Shown: piece after piece, positions 51,725 through 62,811 of the stretch | Layout of the letters: each line of letters starts with the position of its first letter | Numbering within the stretch: the first letter of the stretch is position 1 | From: Blastomussa wellsi | Taxonomy: Eukaryota > Cnidaria > Anthozoa > Scleractinia > Plerogyridae | Direction of reading: 5' to 3' | Length of the DNA: 64,000 nucleotides | Assembly: GCA_947652115.1 (NCBI GenBank) | Contig: OX393563.1 | Location: 30,993,929 to 31,057,928, forward strand | Notes under the pieces: model-generated | What the model was told of the DNA's origin: nothing | The model's input: the letters and a program-made list of their open reading frames with translations, nothing else | Databases searched by the model: none | Program-made: the position numbers and the translations under genes

Positions 51725-51749
51725 GGGTTGGGGGGTGTGGGGGGTGGGG
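51725..51749 (+). other. Potential G-quadruplex
   Basis: Four G runs (3, 6, 6 and 4 bases) are separated by 1-3 bases, matching the usual quadruplex pattern. A function is not shown. Confidence 0.5.
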
Positions 51750-52274
51750 TATTTCAAATATTCTAAAGCTGCAAATTATAAATGTTTTGTGGTGTTGGAA
51801 AAATGAATGGAAAGATTTGAAAAAAGCAATATAGTCTAAAATGAATTTACCGATAGAGTATCAATCTATTTGAAAAGGCATAATACAGTGCGTGTTACCA
51901 GAATTAAACCACAAGGCCTAACTTCGCTTTAAATTTTTATCGTAGTTTAAATGAAGTCTCATCTTATGCTACTACCCGTTCCATGTTTGAAGCCCCTTTT
52001 GTGCTTGGTCGCCCTAGAACAATAGACCTTTTTAGCTTTGTTATTTTTTTTGTTGCCCCATTTCAGATACCCGTGAGACTTATTGCTTTCAAATCCAAAC
52101 AAATCCACGCGGAAATGAATGAATAATTTCCAAATGGACAAAGGAGTAACTCTCGGGAGAGCATCACATGATCTGAAATGGGCAATTTACATACGTAGCT
52201 AAAAAGGTCTATTGACTTCATACCATGCACGTACTTGTGGCTGTTTCTGTTTTGGAGCTAAAGCTTATTAAAGG

Positions 52275-52365
52275 TATAATTTGGTTTTATCAACTGGGTT
52301 GATAATGTGAACACCGTAAAGAGATTCAAGAGCTGACGTTTCGAGCGTTAGCCCTTCGTCAGAGG
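52275..52365. repeat. Partial Penelope-type terminal repeat
   Basis: It matches the arm at 25569-25665, with a short internal deletion (the TCAATTGGCC part is missing). It ends near AGCCCTTCGTCAGAG. Confidence 0.65.
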
Positions 52366-52803
52366 GCTATTAGTATATAATATAGCGGGTATCGATACTA
52401 AGGTCGAACTGATCTCGATCAACAACTGACCCCGTCAGCTCAGTGATCTGTGAGAAGCCCTCTGATCTTTGAGAACCTTGAAGCAACTTTGAGGATTACC
52501 TTGAACGAAACTGAACAAAGATAAAACTGCTCCAGTGCATGAGTAAAGGCTACTTGGAGCCCCTTGTTATCCTTCATCCCCTTCGACTTCATAGTCGACA
52601 TTTCATAGTCCGAAGAAAAACTTGGAGTCCAAGTGCTTCAAATAGTTTGCCGTAAAACGGCTGCAATTTGGATATTTTCCAAAATCTTCTGGTGATTTTT
52701 ATACCCTGTCACGATTTTAATTGGTTGGATCTGCCCGACAATGGTATATGTTTCAGCGTGAGCCAATGAAAGGAAGCGACCGCCAACACTGAAAGGAAAA
52801 CAA

Positions 52804-53270
52804 TATAATTTGGTTTTATCAACTGGGTTGATAATGTCAATTGGCCACTGTAAAGAGATTCAAGAGCTGACGTTTCGAGCGTTAGCCCTTCCTCGGAGCG
52901 AATCAAGGAATTGTGCGTCGTGTGTTTTTATATACAGAAAGATGGAGCTTCGCTGTTGGCTGGTGCCTGGTAACGTGAAAACTTCGGAATAAATTAGTTG
53001 AATGAAAAGCGTTCGTTGATACCGTGAGGGTTAAGAGTGCCGATTTGAAAAATAAATTTTTGTTCTAGAGTTTTACGGCTTTCCGTGTTTCCTTGGTGAA
53101 GGGAAAGGCCGCAGACTGCCATATGTTGCTTAGAATGATTTGGGAGATTGAAGTGTCTCGCGACCGGTTTCGATGCATTTTTGTCGTCTTTCTCTACGTC
53201 ACGAAGGTGTTCTCGGAATCGGTCGCCAAGTCGTCTCCCTGTTTCGCCGAAATCAGTAACTTTACGTTAC
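52804..53270 (-). pseudogene. Penelope-like element fragment: GIY-YIG endonuclease end plus terminal repeat
   Basis: On the minus strand, an open segment from about 53264 to TAA at 52994-52996 encodes about 90 residues: FGETGRRLGDRFREHL, KPVARHFNLPNHS, QHMAVCGLSL and SRKTLEQKFIFQIGTLNPHG. These are typical of the GIY-YIG endonuclease end of Penelope-like retroelement proteins (family knowledge). The YIG start is degraded to DFG. Downstream lies a copy of the terminal repeat (52804-52905). The reverse transcriptase part is missing, so this is a 5'-truncated copy. Confidence 0.7.
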
Positions 53271-53500
53271 ATCTACAATGACGCCACTTTAAAAGTCACG
53301 CAAATGTTATATAAACCGGCTGTAGTGTAAGAGTGATGACACAGAGTACACTGTTGTTATTGTTGTATCACGAGTCGTATCTGGAGTAATCTCGCAAGGG
53401 TGTGACAGAGAGCCGACAATCTTGGAACTGATCGTGCAAAGCGCAGCTCAGATACAAGACTCTGTCCTTCATGATCAGGGACTGAAGTGTTCTACCCATC

Positions 53501-56500
53501 ATGGAATCCTCTAAAAGCACCGAAATGATGATGGACGAAAAATCAGATATAAAATTTGGAAAGGGAATTTCCAAAGAAAGAATAATCGTACTTGTTGTGT
53601 TGGCTATTGGAATCATCTTCGTAATTGTGGGAATCGTGTTGATCGCAGTTGCAGCAAGCGGAAAGTCTAAGGCTGCAGAGAGATCGTCAGGCTCCAGTTC
53701 TCAGCAAGAGCCAGAAAAGGTTGATAGATGTGATTTCTCAGAGGAGGCGAAGCGAGTGGGACTAGGTGAATTCCTCGGTCGCGTCAAGGCAACATATTAC
53801 AAGCTCCATCCCTATGATGTCTACTACGATCCAGATGTAACCACAGACAGAGTTAAAACGGAATATGTTGCTTATGATCCTACGCCGTCCGTTATCAAAA
53901 GTCGAACGGATACCGCCTTGGCTTTGCTCAAGGAAATTAGCGATAAGCTGATTCACAAAAATGCATTAAAACCGCGCGAAAGGAAAGCACTTGCACAAGT
54001 GAAGCACTACCTTCAGCACTTGTTCGGTCAGCCCTATGATGTGAATTACTATGCTGGAGATTGGATGATGGGACCGAATTTGTTCTGCTGGCAGGAAATC
54101 TGTTATCACGGATATGGGGTTTATAATGGACTTGGTGAACATCACAAACCTTACAGCAAGGCGGATGTGGAGCTGATTGAAACGAAACTCAAGACTCACA
54201 AAGCAGGCATTTTACAGTACATTGAAAATATGAAGATGGGAGTGCGTAAAGGAATGGTTCGAAGTGTTGAGGAGTGTGAAGCTGGAATCAACACGATCAA
54301 AAGACAGTACTTGAATGTTTCCTTGTACAACTCAACAGGTGAGGAAATGTTGCAAAAGGTAAACAGTTTGCCAAATATAATCGCTTTCACTAATAGCAGT
54401 TTTCGATTTCAGTTGCGAATTCCATGTGATTCCATGAAAACTCAAAATAAAACTGGCCAAGTTTCCGCAAAAACATCGAATCTGGCCACCCCTAGACGCT
54501 CATGAACTTATCTAAAGTGATTGACAAGTAATTGCGAGAGAATAATTAATCCGTTAAAACAATAGATGATTTTGCTGCGACTGCTTTGTCTTGGAGGTTA
54601 TCTAAACAAATCTGAAGTATATAGTCATCATTTGTTTTCACTACAATCACTGCACGGCATGAAACTTTGGCGGTAACGCAAATGGGAATCTCGAAATTCA
54701 AGCTTCAAGATATCATTCAGAGACATTTCTTCAAATGCGGACGCCATTTATGAAAAGGGTCTATTTTCGCTTGGAAATTTTTCGTTCGTTTGCGTGACAC
54801 AGTGTTCTACGAAATATAAGGTCCGAGGAAACGATCTCTACGGGGATTTGAATGCGACCTTCCCGGGTGATCGATACATCGTCCAATGCAGGCTCGATAG
54901 CACTTGATTACTCCATGGATCAAACCATAGTTACTGTTCTAAGTAGAATCAAACCGAACCGAACAGCACTTACAACTAAGCGCGTTAGTTCGGGCATGCT
55001 CAACTGTTAAGAGCGCCAATCGCCTTTACCAGCAGAAAGCATCGGGAAAGCGCGTCAGAGAGAGCTCAGAAGGTTACACTTTCGTCCTTATAACCTGGGT
55101 TCCTCCGCTAAAAAAAACGCCTAATCGCAGGTTATCGTCCTGATAAATATGAGCTGCTTTACATTAGGGTCGACGTCTTGCAACGCAGTCCTTTGTAATC
55201 GCTGTACAGACAAGAGGTGCGAAGTGAAGAAGGCTGGTTGGTGTCATCCGTATCGGAAGGCCATCTAATGGCAGTTTTGAAAAGAAAAATTGAACAAATA
55301 CCTGATATCCGTAAAAGATAGCACGCACAGCGGCATCAGTTTAGCTGGCGTAGATTTAATTGCTTTTGGTACGACAGTTAAAGAATTTCTTACCGATCCA
55401 ATAGATTCTCCAGTGACAAGATCCCTGTAAGCGATTTTAATTTGACTCACACTAATTTATCAAGACTCTGTATGCTGTGTGACGGACCATAACAATTTTT
55501 TTTATGCTGAACTTCCCACGATCGTCTTATTCTGTATCAACTTATCAGTGATGTGGAAATACTAGTTAATTGCGTCCCATTCATTTTATTTTTTTTTTTT
55601 ATAACACATCAGTTGTCATCAGGTGTTTCGGAGGTATGTATAAAGTCTCATATACTGGTCATTCCGGAGTTGCTGAGGGAAGTAGGGAGAGTCTTCGATT
55701 TTAATTTAAGCCATCGAAAAACTGACCCCATCACATTAAAGATCACTTTTGAGATTGGGCATTTGACGAATTTTGGTGTTTTTAGGTTGACAATTTATCT
55801 ACCTGTGAGCTAATCCAAATAGAAAATGCCACCGTTTTGTTTACGTGCTCGTGCTGTAAATCATGTGCAAAATTCTGCGCAGTAAGGATCTGAAGGATGC
55901 TCATTGCAAAACTGAGAAATCATCTTAATATTAACTAAGTCGGCCTCTCTCTAGCTGGAGTATGGCTGCCATTTTGGGCGACGTCGTACATACATAGCAC
56001 GCACCCACTAGCCGTGCCGCTTGTTATTTCGACCATGAAAAATGAAAGGATGGTTCTCCTGTTTGCACTTTGTATCCATTCATAGTTCTCCTATTTCTAT
56101 GGGTATCCGGAAACTATATCTATTTACAAATCACATGATTCGAAATTCGAGAAATTACATTTTTGATTACTTAGCAACAAAGCAAAATAAAAGTCACGAA
56201 ATCCTAGAAGATGTAACGCCGCATGTCACGCAGTCACAAAACGTTCCCTACAAAACTTTTAAACTTTTTTATCGGTTTTGCAAGAACTGTAAAATCATGT
56301 TGTGGACCTACTATGTGCATGGTAGAAGACGAGGTGAAAATCACTCCATATTTAGGAGTATCACAGAAATCATCACAAAATAAGAGTTTATTATGGTTTG
56401 GGGGGACGATGACTCAATGTGACTCGTTTGTATGGATTTTCAACCATGTTTCAAGGTCCATAACTTGGTCTCTGTTCGACCTAAAAACATCAAACTTGGT

Positions 56501-59500
56501 GTGAATGACCACTCTTATCGTGATCTTTAGTGCGGTGGTCAGCGTAGCGATTGGTTAAAATTTGAAGCTCGCTTCAGTTCCCTGTGCAACTCTGGCATGG
56601 CCAATACATGTAAACTTCATTGTACTTTTTTGTTGTTTCTTGTTTCTGTGTGTACTCAATAAAAAAGTGAACAAAGTAAGGACCACCGTGGCAAATAGAA
56701 TTTCAGTATCCTTTACTGCAAACTATATGATCAGCAATAACTAAATTATGAACAAAGATAAAACGGAAGGCCCCATGTACTGTTCAATCATAGAGGGGGT
56801 AAGTTTCTAAAGAAACTGCGGTGCTGCGTCGGTGGGAAGTATGGTGGGAAGTATGGTGAGAAATTCAATCAGGCTTCCACGGCCACCAGCGTGGCTTTGG
56901 CACGTATTCGCACTGAAATTCTACAAGCATTTTGAAAACTTTAAATTATCGTACCGGCTTTGACACATTTGCACTTAAATAGCACGCAATACAAAGGTAA
57001 GGTGGCTCCGTAGTTATTCCGAGCGAATTCGTCATTGCGATACTTTGTGTCATAACTTTTTCGGCTTGCCGCGATGGCAATGAAACTTTGGAAAACTTTC
57101 TCCTATCATATCCTTGGGCTGCACAAGTTATTATTATCAGCTGTCTCGTGCAATTTCCCCGGCCCACCCTCGAACCTAAATCGCTTCCTGTTTCCTAATG
57201 ATGTGGCATCGTTTCATTTATCACAGGCGTCTTAAAGGCGTGGTTCGCTAGACCGCTGCTGGATCCTGATTACTATAGCAACATCACAGAAGAGGTTGAT
57301 ACTGAATGGAAGACGGCACATAGTGGAAAGAATGTCAGCGAAACTATAAAGGAATACCTTGTCACGTATTTAGGAGAACCATTGGAGAAGCTATTAAGGT
57401 ATATATTAGTGGTATAGATCAGATTTCAACTGAATTTCAAACGTAATCAGCGAATTGCTTTTCTTTGCATTATTACGCTCAAAGATTGGCTTAAAAATCA
57501 CGGGCCACTTTTTCAACCAATTAGAAGTAAAAATCGCGAGCACACGTTTTCCCGCAATTTGTGTCGGCTACTTGTAATTACGTCGAGTTTTGATTGGTTT
57601 ACTTGATTGTCTTCCCTTTTTAGCTGCATACTACGATCACCTTTGTGCTTTGTCCGTCGACCGTGAAGAGAAGAAAGACTGCGAATGGAAAAATGGCCTA
57701 CGCGGGTGTCGCCGCTCACGATCTCTTTTTGCTTCACACTCGACGGACTAAGTAAAGAAGGACTTCCTGAAATCAATTTTAGTTGTAAATAGACAAAATA
57801 CCCTGAAATACAAAAAAATCTATTGGGTCAACCGTTTGGTACAGACGTTGCACAGAATCACGCGCTTTAATCTTTAATCTTTAATCATGTACTCCTAAAA
57901 CAGTAATGACTATACTAGCTTTACAGAAAGTCGTGTAAATAAAGAGATCTGGGATCGGATCAACTTCTCTCATAACATATCAAAAACTTAAGAATTACCG
58001 ACCAAGCTTATTCCTACGACGAGGTAGAGAGGATACTAATTACTAATGTGATGTATTCAGTGACGATACTTTGAGCTCTAGCAAACACTACTGCTGAGTA
58101 CTACTATAAGCATATAAGCCTTTTAAAATTATATAGCTTTTTCTTTCTCCAACAGATAAAATGTCTTGCCCAATACAGTGTACAGCCCTCGACAGGGCTT
58201 GAACCCAAGCGCTCGATCCACGTCGCCACCACAATTTGTTTAACAAGTACCATTTTGTCTTAAATTTTTCCTTTTTTTAGATATGTAGAAGAAGAGCACT
58301 TTCTACACTGCGTTCCAAGCAATGTGTCTAGCGGCTTGGCCAAACTCCCTCTGAAGTATGTTTGGTTCAATGGCACAGAGAACACGTCCTGGCCAACAGA
58401 TCCATATCTACCCACTGGTGAACCGCTGAATGGATCGTGGGCTTATTCTAAAATCATGTCATATTTCACAACAAATGCCATGACTCCGATAGAAGTTCAT
58501 AATCTCGGTAAAAAGCAGCTCGACATTCTCTATCCTATGGTAAGTCTTTTGGCTTTGAACAATATTTACATCTTGCATTAATGTCTACCGCTTGCTGGCG
58601 TGCTGGACGCCACCAAGTGTCCAACCCCCGAAACAAAAATTTGGGAGCACAGTCCCCCTCCCCCGTATTTCGTTACCAAAACTACTGCTGTCGCAATATC
58701 AAGTTGATTTGCCAACTACCAACTGCCTTGAACAGGCTGTTCTGCAGTCTGAGTTTGTCGGGGTATAATTTAGAAGGAACTAAAACTTCAAATTATCAGT
58801 AGCAATTCATTTTCAATTCAAAATACATTTTTAGGTCCGTTGCATCACGAACAAACTGATGCAACTCCCGTGGTGCGAGCAGTAAGCTGTTGTTAGGTAA
58901 TAATGACGTATTGAATGAACTTTTTTCGACAACATGGTCAGAATTTGGAAAATCTGGGTGGTACATGCAAACGAAATTCTCCTTAAGCCCTCTCCCTTCC
59001 CCCACGCACGATGAGTCCCCACGTTTTAAAATGCTCCACCACCTCCCGCCTCTGATACAAGTAGGATGAAAGGTATAGGCACATTTGTACAACTTTACTT
59101 CTAACCTCGGCACCGATAACTCCTCACCCTTCGTTTTTGCCTTATCATGGTCTTGCATTAAAGATAAATTAAATGTATATTTATTTTATTCCTGATACTA
59201 ATCAAGATTTTATTTTGTAACTTTTCTATTTCTAGGTTGTCGAGGTCGCAAGGCAAGTGACTAATGAATCAGACAACCAGACCGCCATTGCGAAATTCAG
59301 AGAGAAACTGAATTCCTCTGCGAGCTACTTTAACGCAGAACCATTCCCTAAAAACGAATCCGATAAAGAGGCTCACAAAAAGTGCAGTACTATTGAAAAA
59401 GCAAAGAAACATTGCCCCAGCCGTTGGGCTGCCCTTGAGCTGTGGATGGCCGAGTCAAGAAAGGCAAGCTCTTCTGTGTTAACAGGCCGTCAGGTGCATG

Positions 59501-62500
59501 CGTAAGTGTCCGCTTGTGGACACTTGTTCTTAAACTTACAAGAATAAGTTTACTTGTTGAATTCTCACGGCGCTAATCGTACCCCGGCCCAATCCTTTAA
59601 AGCAGCGTCGTTCCTCGTGAAGTATCGACCTCAAGTTTGAGTTTTCTTATCACAGAGGTAACGGCCTTCTTTTACTATTTCAGGTAATGAGTTTGCTTGC
59701 ACCAAAGACAATTCCACTGTTCCACTTTACTGGAGATTATGCGACAACACCCGTATGTCCAGTTGATATGCAACCTAATCTGAACCCATCAAGTGGAGCT
59801 CAAAGTTACCGAAGTGCCGGACCATCCTGCACACGAAGTGCAAAATATAACTTGCCATTTTTCCTAGAAAATTTAGGTCCAAGGTTCTCTGAATGGAGCG
59901 TCAATGCTCATGAGGCGAGGCCCGGGCACCACACCCAGGTAAAGTGCTATGATAATTATTTGTCTTGGTGCGAAATCTACTAAAAATGATCAAGAATGTT
60001 TCCCGTGATTCTATGCAGTCAGATTTTTTGTTAGAACTAAAAGGACTATTTTACTATCATTAATCAATCAGTCTTCTCTCTACTGAGCCTAACTATTTGC
60101 AGATTTGCAATTGACCAGCTACACTAAGTGCCTACTAAAAACGCGTATGCAATTCCCAGTTAACGTCCATCCAATCAAATTCCCTGATTTAATGACATGC
60201 TTTTATTCTGGTGGATGCAAGAACGTAGTAGCCAGATAACCGAACAAGACCGATTGACACGCAACATACTACCGCACGTAATAGACCAATTCCGATATAT
60301 TAATATTCTAACATGTCACCGAGGCTTGGGGGAATAAAACAAAAGATTTTGCATCGAGGCTTAGGGACAATAAATAATTTCTTTTGTTTTATTGTGGGAG
60401 GCGCAGTGGCCCAATGGTTAGTGCGCTGTACGGTCCGGGTTCGAGCCTCAGCCGGGGCACTGCATGGGCTGCGTTCTTAGGCGAGACACTTTACTCTCAC
60501 AGTGCCTCTCTTCACCCAGGTGTATAAAAGGGTACCGGCGAATTTACTGGGGGGGGGTAACCCTGCGATGGACTAGCATCTAATCCAGGGGGGAGTACTG
60601 TAGAAATACTGTCAGTCGCTTCATGCTACAGAAACCGGAATAAGCTCCGGCGGTATGGGCCACTAGGCTAGGCACTTACCTTTGTTTTATTCCCCTAAGC
60701 CTCGGCGCCATGTTAGAATTTTAATATGTAGGAATTGGTTTATTAATCATAATGTCATTTTCTCCTTATACAGGTGCAGGGTAACGCGGAACATTTCCGT
60801 GATAGCTGTGGTGGTGTTATTGGTTGGCTTGATAGCGTCACCTATTACACGGCGTTTACCGAAGGTTGGGCCTTATACGCTGAGAATCCGCTCATAGCTC
60901 AAGATACTGACACGTACAAGACCGAGCCAATGCAAAAGTATGGGATGCTTAAGTGGCAGGTGAGACGAGAATGTACGCATCTCGAGTCTTGATATGTTTT
61001 ACATTAAAATAATTCTGAAGTCGATAATAACTGCAAGTGAACGTTTTACATACATACATACATACCTCCTTTATTTGATAAAGCAGGTTGAGTAAATGGA
61101 AGCTAATGCTGATGTGGACCTGCTATCTACTTAACACTAAGTGAATTAACATCTAAACGTATCGCAATAGATAATTATAAATACAATTAAAACATAAATA
61201 GACAACAACGCTGTTCCTAAAATCTGACGGTGGTTGCAGAAACGGGAGTGCTTCCTTGGACTTAGCTTGCGTTCTTATTAATGTAGGTGTGGCGAGCTAT
61301 TCGGTTGATTGTGGACACTGGTTTGCACTATGTTGGATTCACAAGAGACCAGGCTCTGGAGTACTTCAGCAAATATGCGTGGGACGATACAGATCTCGCC
61401 AAGAAGGAGGTAAGAAAGAAAGCACCGAAAATAAAAATCCGCTTCCCCTCAATGTCTACATGCAGACATTATCAATAAATAAATATGTATATATAGAACC
61501 AACATGTCTTATATAAACAGCAGTAGCCTGCAAAGCAGGCGGTTTTGTGGGGGAATGCTTCGAAAACGGCGATCACGAAAGTCCGGCCACCATTTCCAGC
61601 GCGCGAACACTGGGGAGAGGAAAAAAGAGAGGGGTAGGGGATAGGGTCTTTCGTTATCGCTGCAGTGAAATACAAGGTGAGCTTAATTTCGCGCATGTAT
61701 ATCTTCACACGTGAAGATACACATGTGATCGCGGCTTTCGCAGCAAAAGTGAAAAGGTTTGGAAGTTCATTGGTGTTTATATAATAAATAGAATATTACT
61801 TGGCCGCTTGGAGATACAAAATTCCTCTTCTCGTGTTGAAACATGTTTCACTCGTTCACTGCGCTCATTCGTGAAATATCTTCCAACACTCGAAGAGAAA
61901 TTTCGTATCTCCGCGCGGCCATTTAATATCTTCTATTTATAACGCTTAAACAGTGAACAAACAAACAGGACGCAGAAAGCAGCTAGAAACTTTTATCATT
62001 GTATAGTCATACGGTCAGTGCTAAGGTGCTTCTATATGACAAAGTAACTACCATCTACAACATCAACAAAAACGACAACAAACAACTCGTAGTGCTTGCA
62101 GTCCTGAGCTCTGGATTTTAGACCCAGTGTCTCAACTACGTGTGTATTTTAATGCATGTACATGTAACTTTGGTGGATTAAGCTGTTATGTTGTTATGTG
62201 GTTCAGAACTTATTGCTTAAACAGTTAAGTTGAAAACGAGACGTGGTATTTTCAAATCACAGGGGAAACTCAAACTCTGCGTGGGTCACAAAATTCCTGG
62301 TGTATTCTTGGTTTGCAAGTGACGTTTTTTCAAAAGAAAAAATTTGCCATCACTGACATCACTCTCATTTCCAAAATATTTCTGATTAGCCTCTTTTGTT
62401 TGGTCATCCAACATGGCCGCCATGCTTATTGTCATTTGAATCTCTTGCAATGAGATCTAAGCACCCTCTTTTAATACACTCATTAGGTGACTCGATACCA

Positions 62501-62618
62501 GAGCGACCCCGGACAAGCGACTGCTTATATGATTGGTCAGTTGGAGATTAAGAAAGCCAGAAAATATTCCAAAGATAACTTGGGCGACAAGTTCAGTCTT
62601 CGAGACCTTCATTATCAG
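53501..62618 (+). CDS. DUF885 family membrane-anchored metallopeptidase-like protein (gene D), 3' end outside window
   Basis: Eight exons are visible: 53501-54338, 57227-57398, 58281-58539, 59236-59463, 59684-59938, 60774-60959, 61287-61409 and 62487-62618. They give 731 codons in frame. ATG at 53501 fits the gene C layout. A 26-residue tail precedes the anchor IIVLVVLAIGIIFVIVGIV. The outer domain has NYYAGDWMMGPNLFCW, CVPSNVSSGLAKLP, NAHEARPGHHTQ, TAFTEGWALYAE and PGQATAYMIGQLE. Exons 3-6 and 8 have the same lengths as in gene C, and phases match, so the two are a tandem duplication. Exon 4 ends at an apparent GC donor (AAG then GCAAGC), which keeps the 228-base length of gene C. The last exon, matching 50367-50561 of gene C, is not found before 64000. 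Confidence 0.87.
56789..56842. repeat. Dispersed repeat, copy 2 (inverted relative to 25770-25830)
   Basis: ATAGAGGGGGTAAGTTTC and GGTGCTGCGTCGGTGGGAAG match the reverse complement of the copy in gene A intron 1. It lies in gene D intron 1. Confidence 0.65.
57001..57115. repeat. Dispersed repeat, single arm, copy 1
   Basis: GGCTCCGTAGTTATTCCGAG and GGCAATGAAACTTTGG recur in the same orientation at 62812-62920. It ends about 110 bases before gene D exon 2. Confidence 0.65.
58140..58250 (-). mobile_element. SINE fragment
   Basis: On the minus strand, GGGTTCAAGCCC (B-box-like) is followed by TTGGGCAAGACATTTTATC. The latter matches the TTGGGCAAGACTCTTTACT segment of the SINE at 30495-30785. It is a short, diverged piece next to gene D exon 3. 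Confidence 0.45.
60284..60744. mobile_element. MITE split by a SINE, gene D intron 5
   Basis: Outer arms 60284-60343 (CCAATTCC ... CCGAGGCTTGGGGGAATAAA) and 60681-60742 (TTTATTCCCCTAAGCCTCGG ... GGAATTGG) are inverted copies. The SINE at 60394-60680 interrupts the element. The right end lies only about 30 bases from the acceptor of exon 6. Confidence 0.72.
60394..60680 (+). mobile_element. tRNA-derived SINE, copy 2, with 11-bp target-site duplication
   Basis: It is flanked by TTTGTTTTATT at 60383-60393 and 60681-60691, an exact 11-bp duplication. The head has CCAATGGTTAGTGCG (A-box-like) and GGTTCGAGCC (B-box), with the anticodon arm shortened. The body matches the copy at 30495-30785. The clean duplication defines the element as 287 bp. 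Confidence 0.85.
61055..61075. repeat. CATA microsatellite
   Basis: A short run of ACATACATACAT lies in gene D intron 6. Confidence 0.7.
61527..61600. repeat. Dispersed repeat, copy 2 (also at 29105-29190)
   Basis: GTAGCCTGCAAAGCAGGCGG and GGGGAATGCTTCGAAAACGG match the other copy in reverse complement. It lies in gene D intron 7. Confidence 0.6.
61785..61942. repeat. Hairpin element in gene D intron 7
   Basis: Inverted arms share ATAAATAGAATATTA-like and TGGAGATAC / GTATCTCC segments. The centre, TTCACTGCGCTCATTCGTGA, is shared with 45840-45965, so both belong to one family. Confidence 0.6.
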
Positions 62619-62811
62619 GTAATTAGCTTTCATTTGCACTCTATTGTGTTGTTAATAAGCTAGAGGAAGGGATCGAACAAATTACAAATACATTTTTAAC
62701 TTCTTACTTGCATTTAATTGCCAAGAGGAAGAGACATTTTAAAAAAGAGATAACGGAGGGGTTTGTAAGGGGTTCTTTGAATGCTGCGCTTAAATCACTT
62801 TGATTTATTTA

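Larger units (their letters stand above)
50562..53500. other. Spacer between DUF885 genes C and D
   Basis: AATAAA at 50581-50586, 20 bases past the gene C stop, could be its poly(A) signal. A G-rich run is at 51725-51749. Two copies of the Penelope-type terminal repeat and a GIY-YIG fragment occupy 52275-53270. The last 230 bases should hold the gene D promoter and 5' UTR. No other gene is seen. Confidence 0.55.

Noticed and set aside
54339..54505. Continuation of gene D exon 1 frame past 54338
   Set aside because: The donor G/GTGAGG at 54338 matches gene C in place and phase; residues beyond it have no family match.
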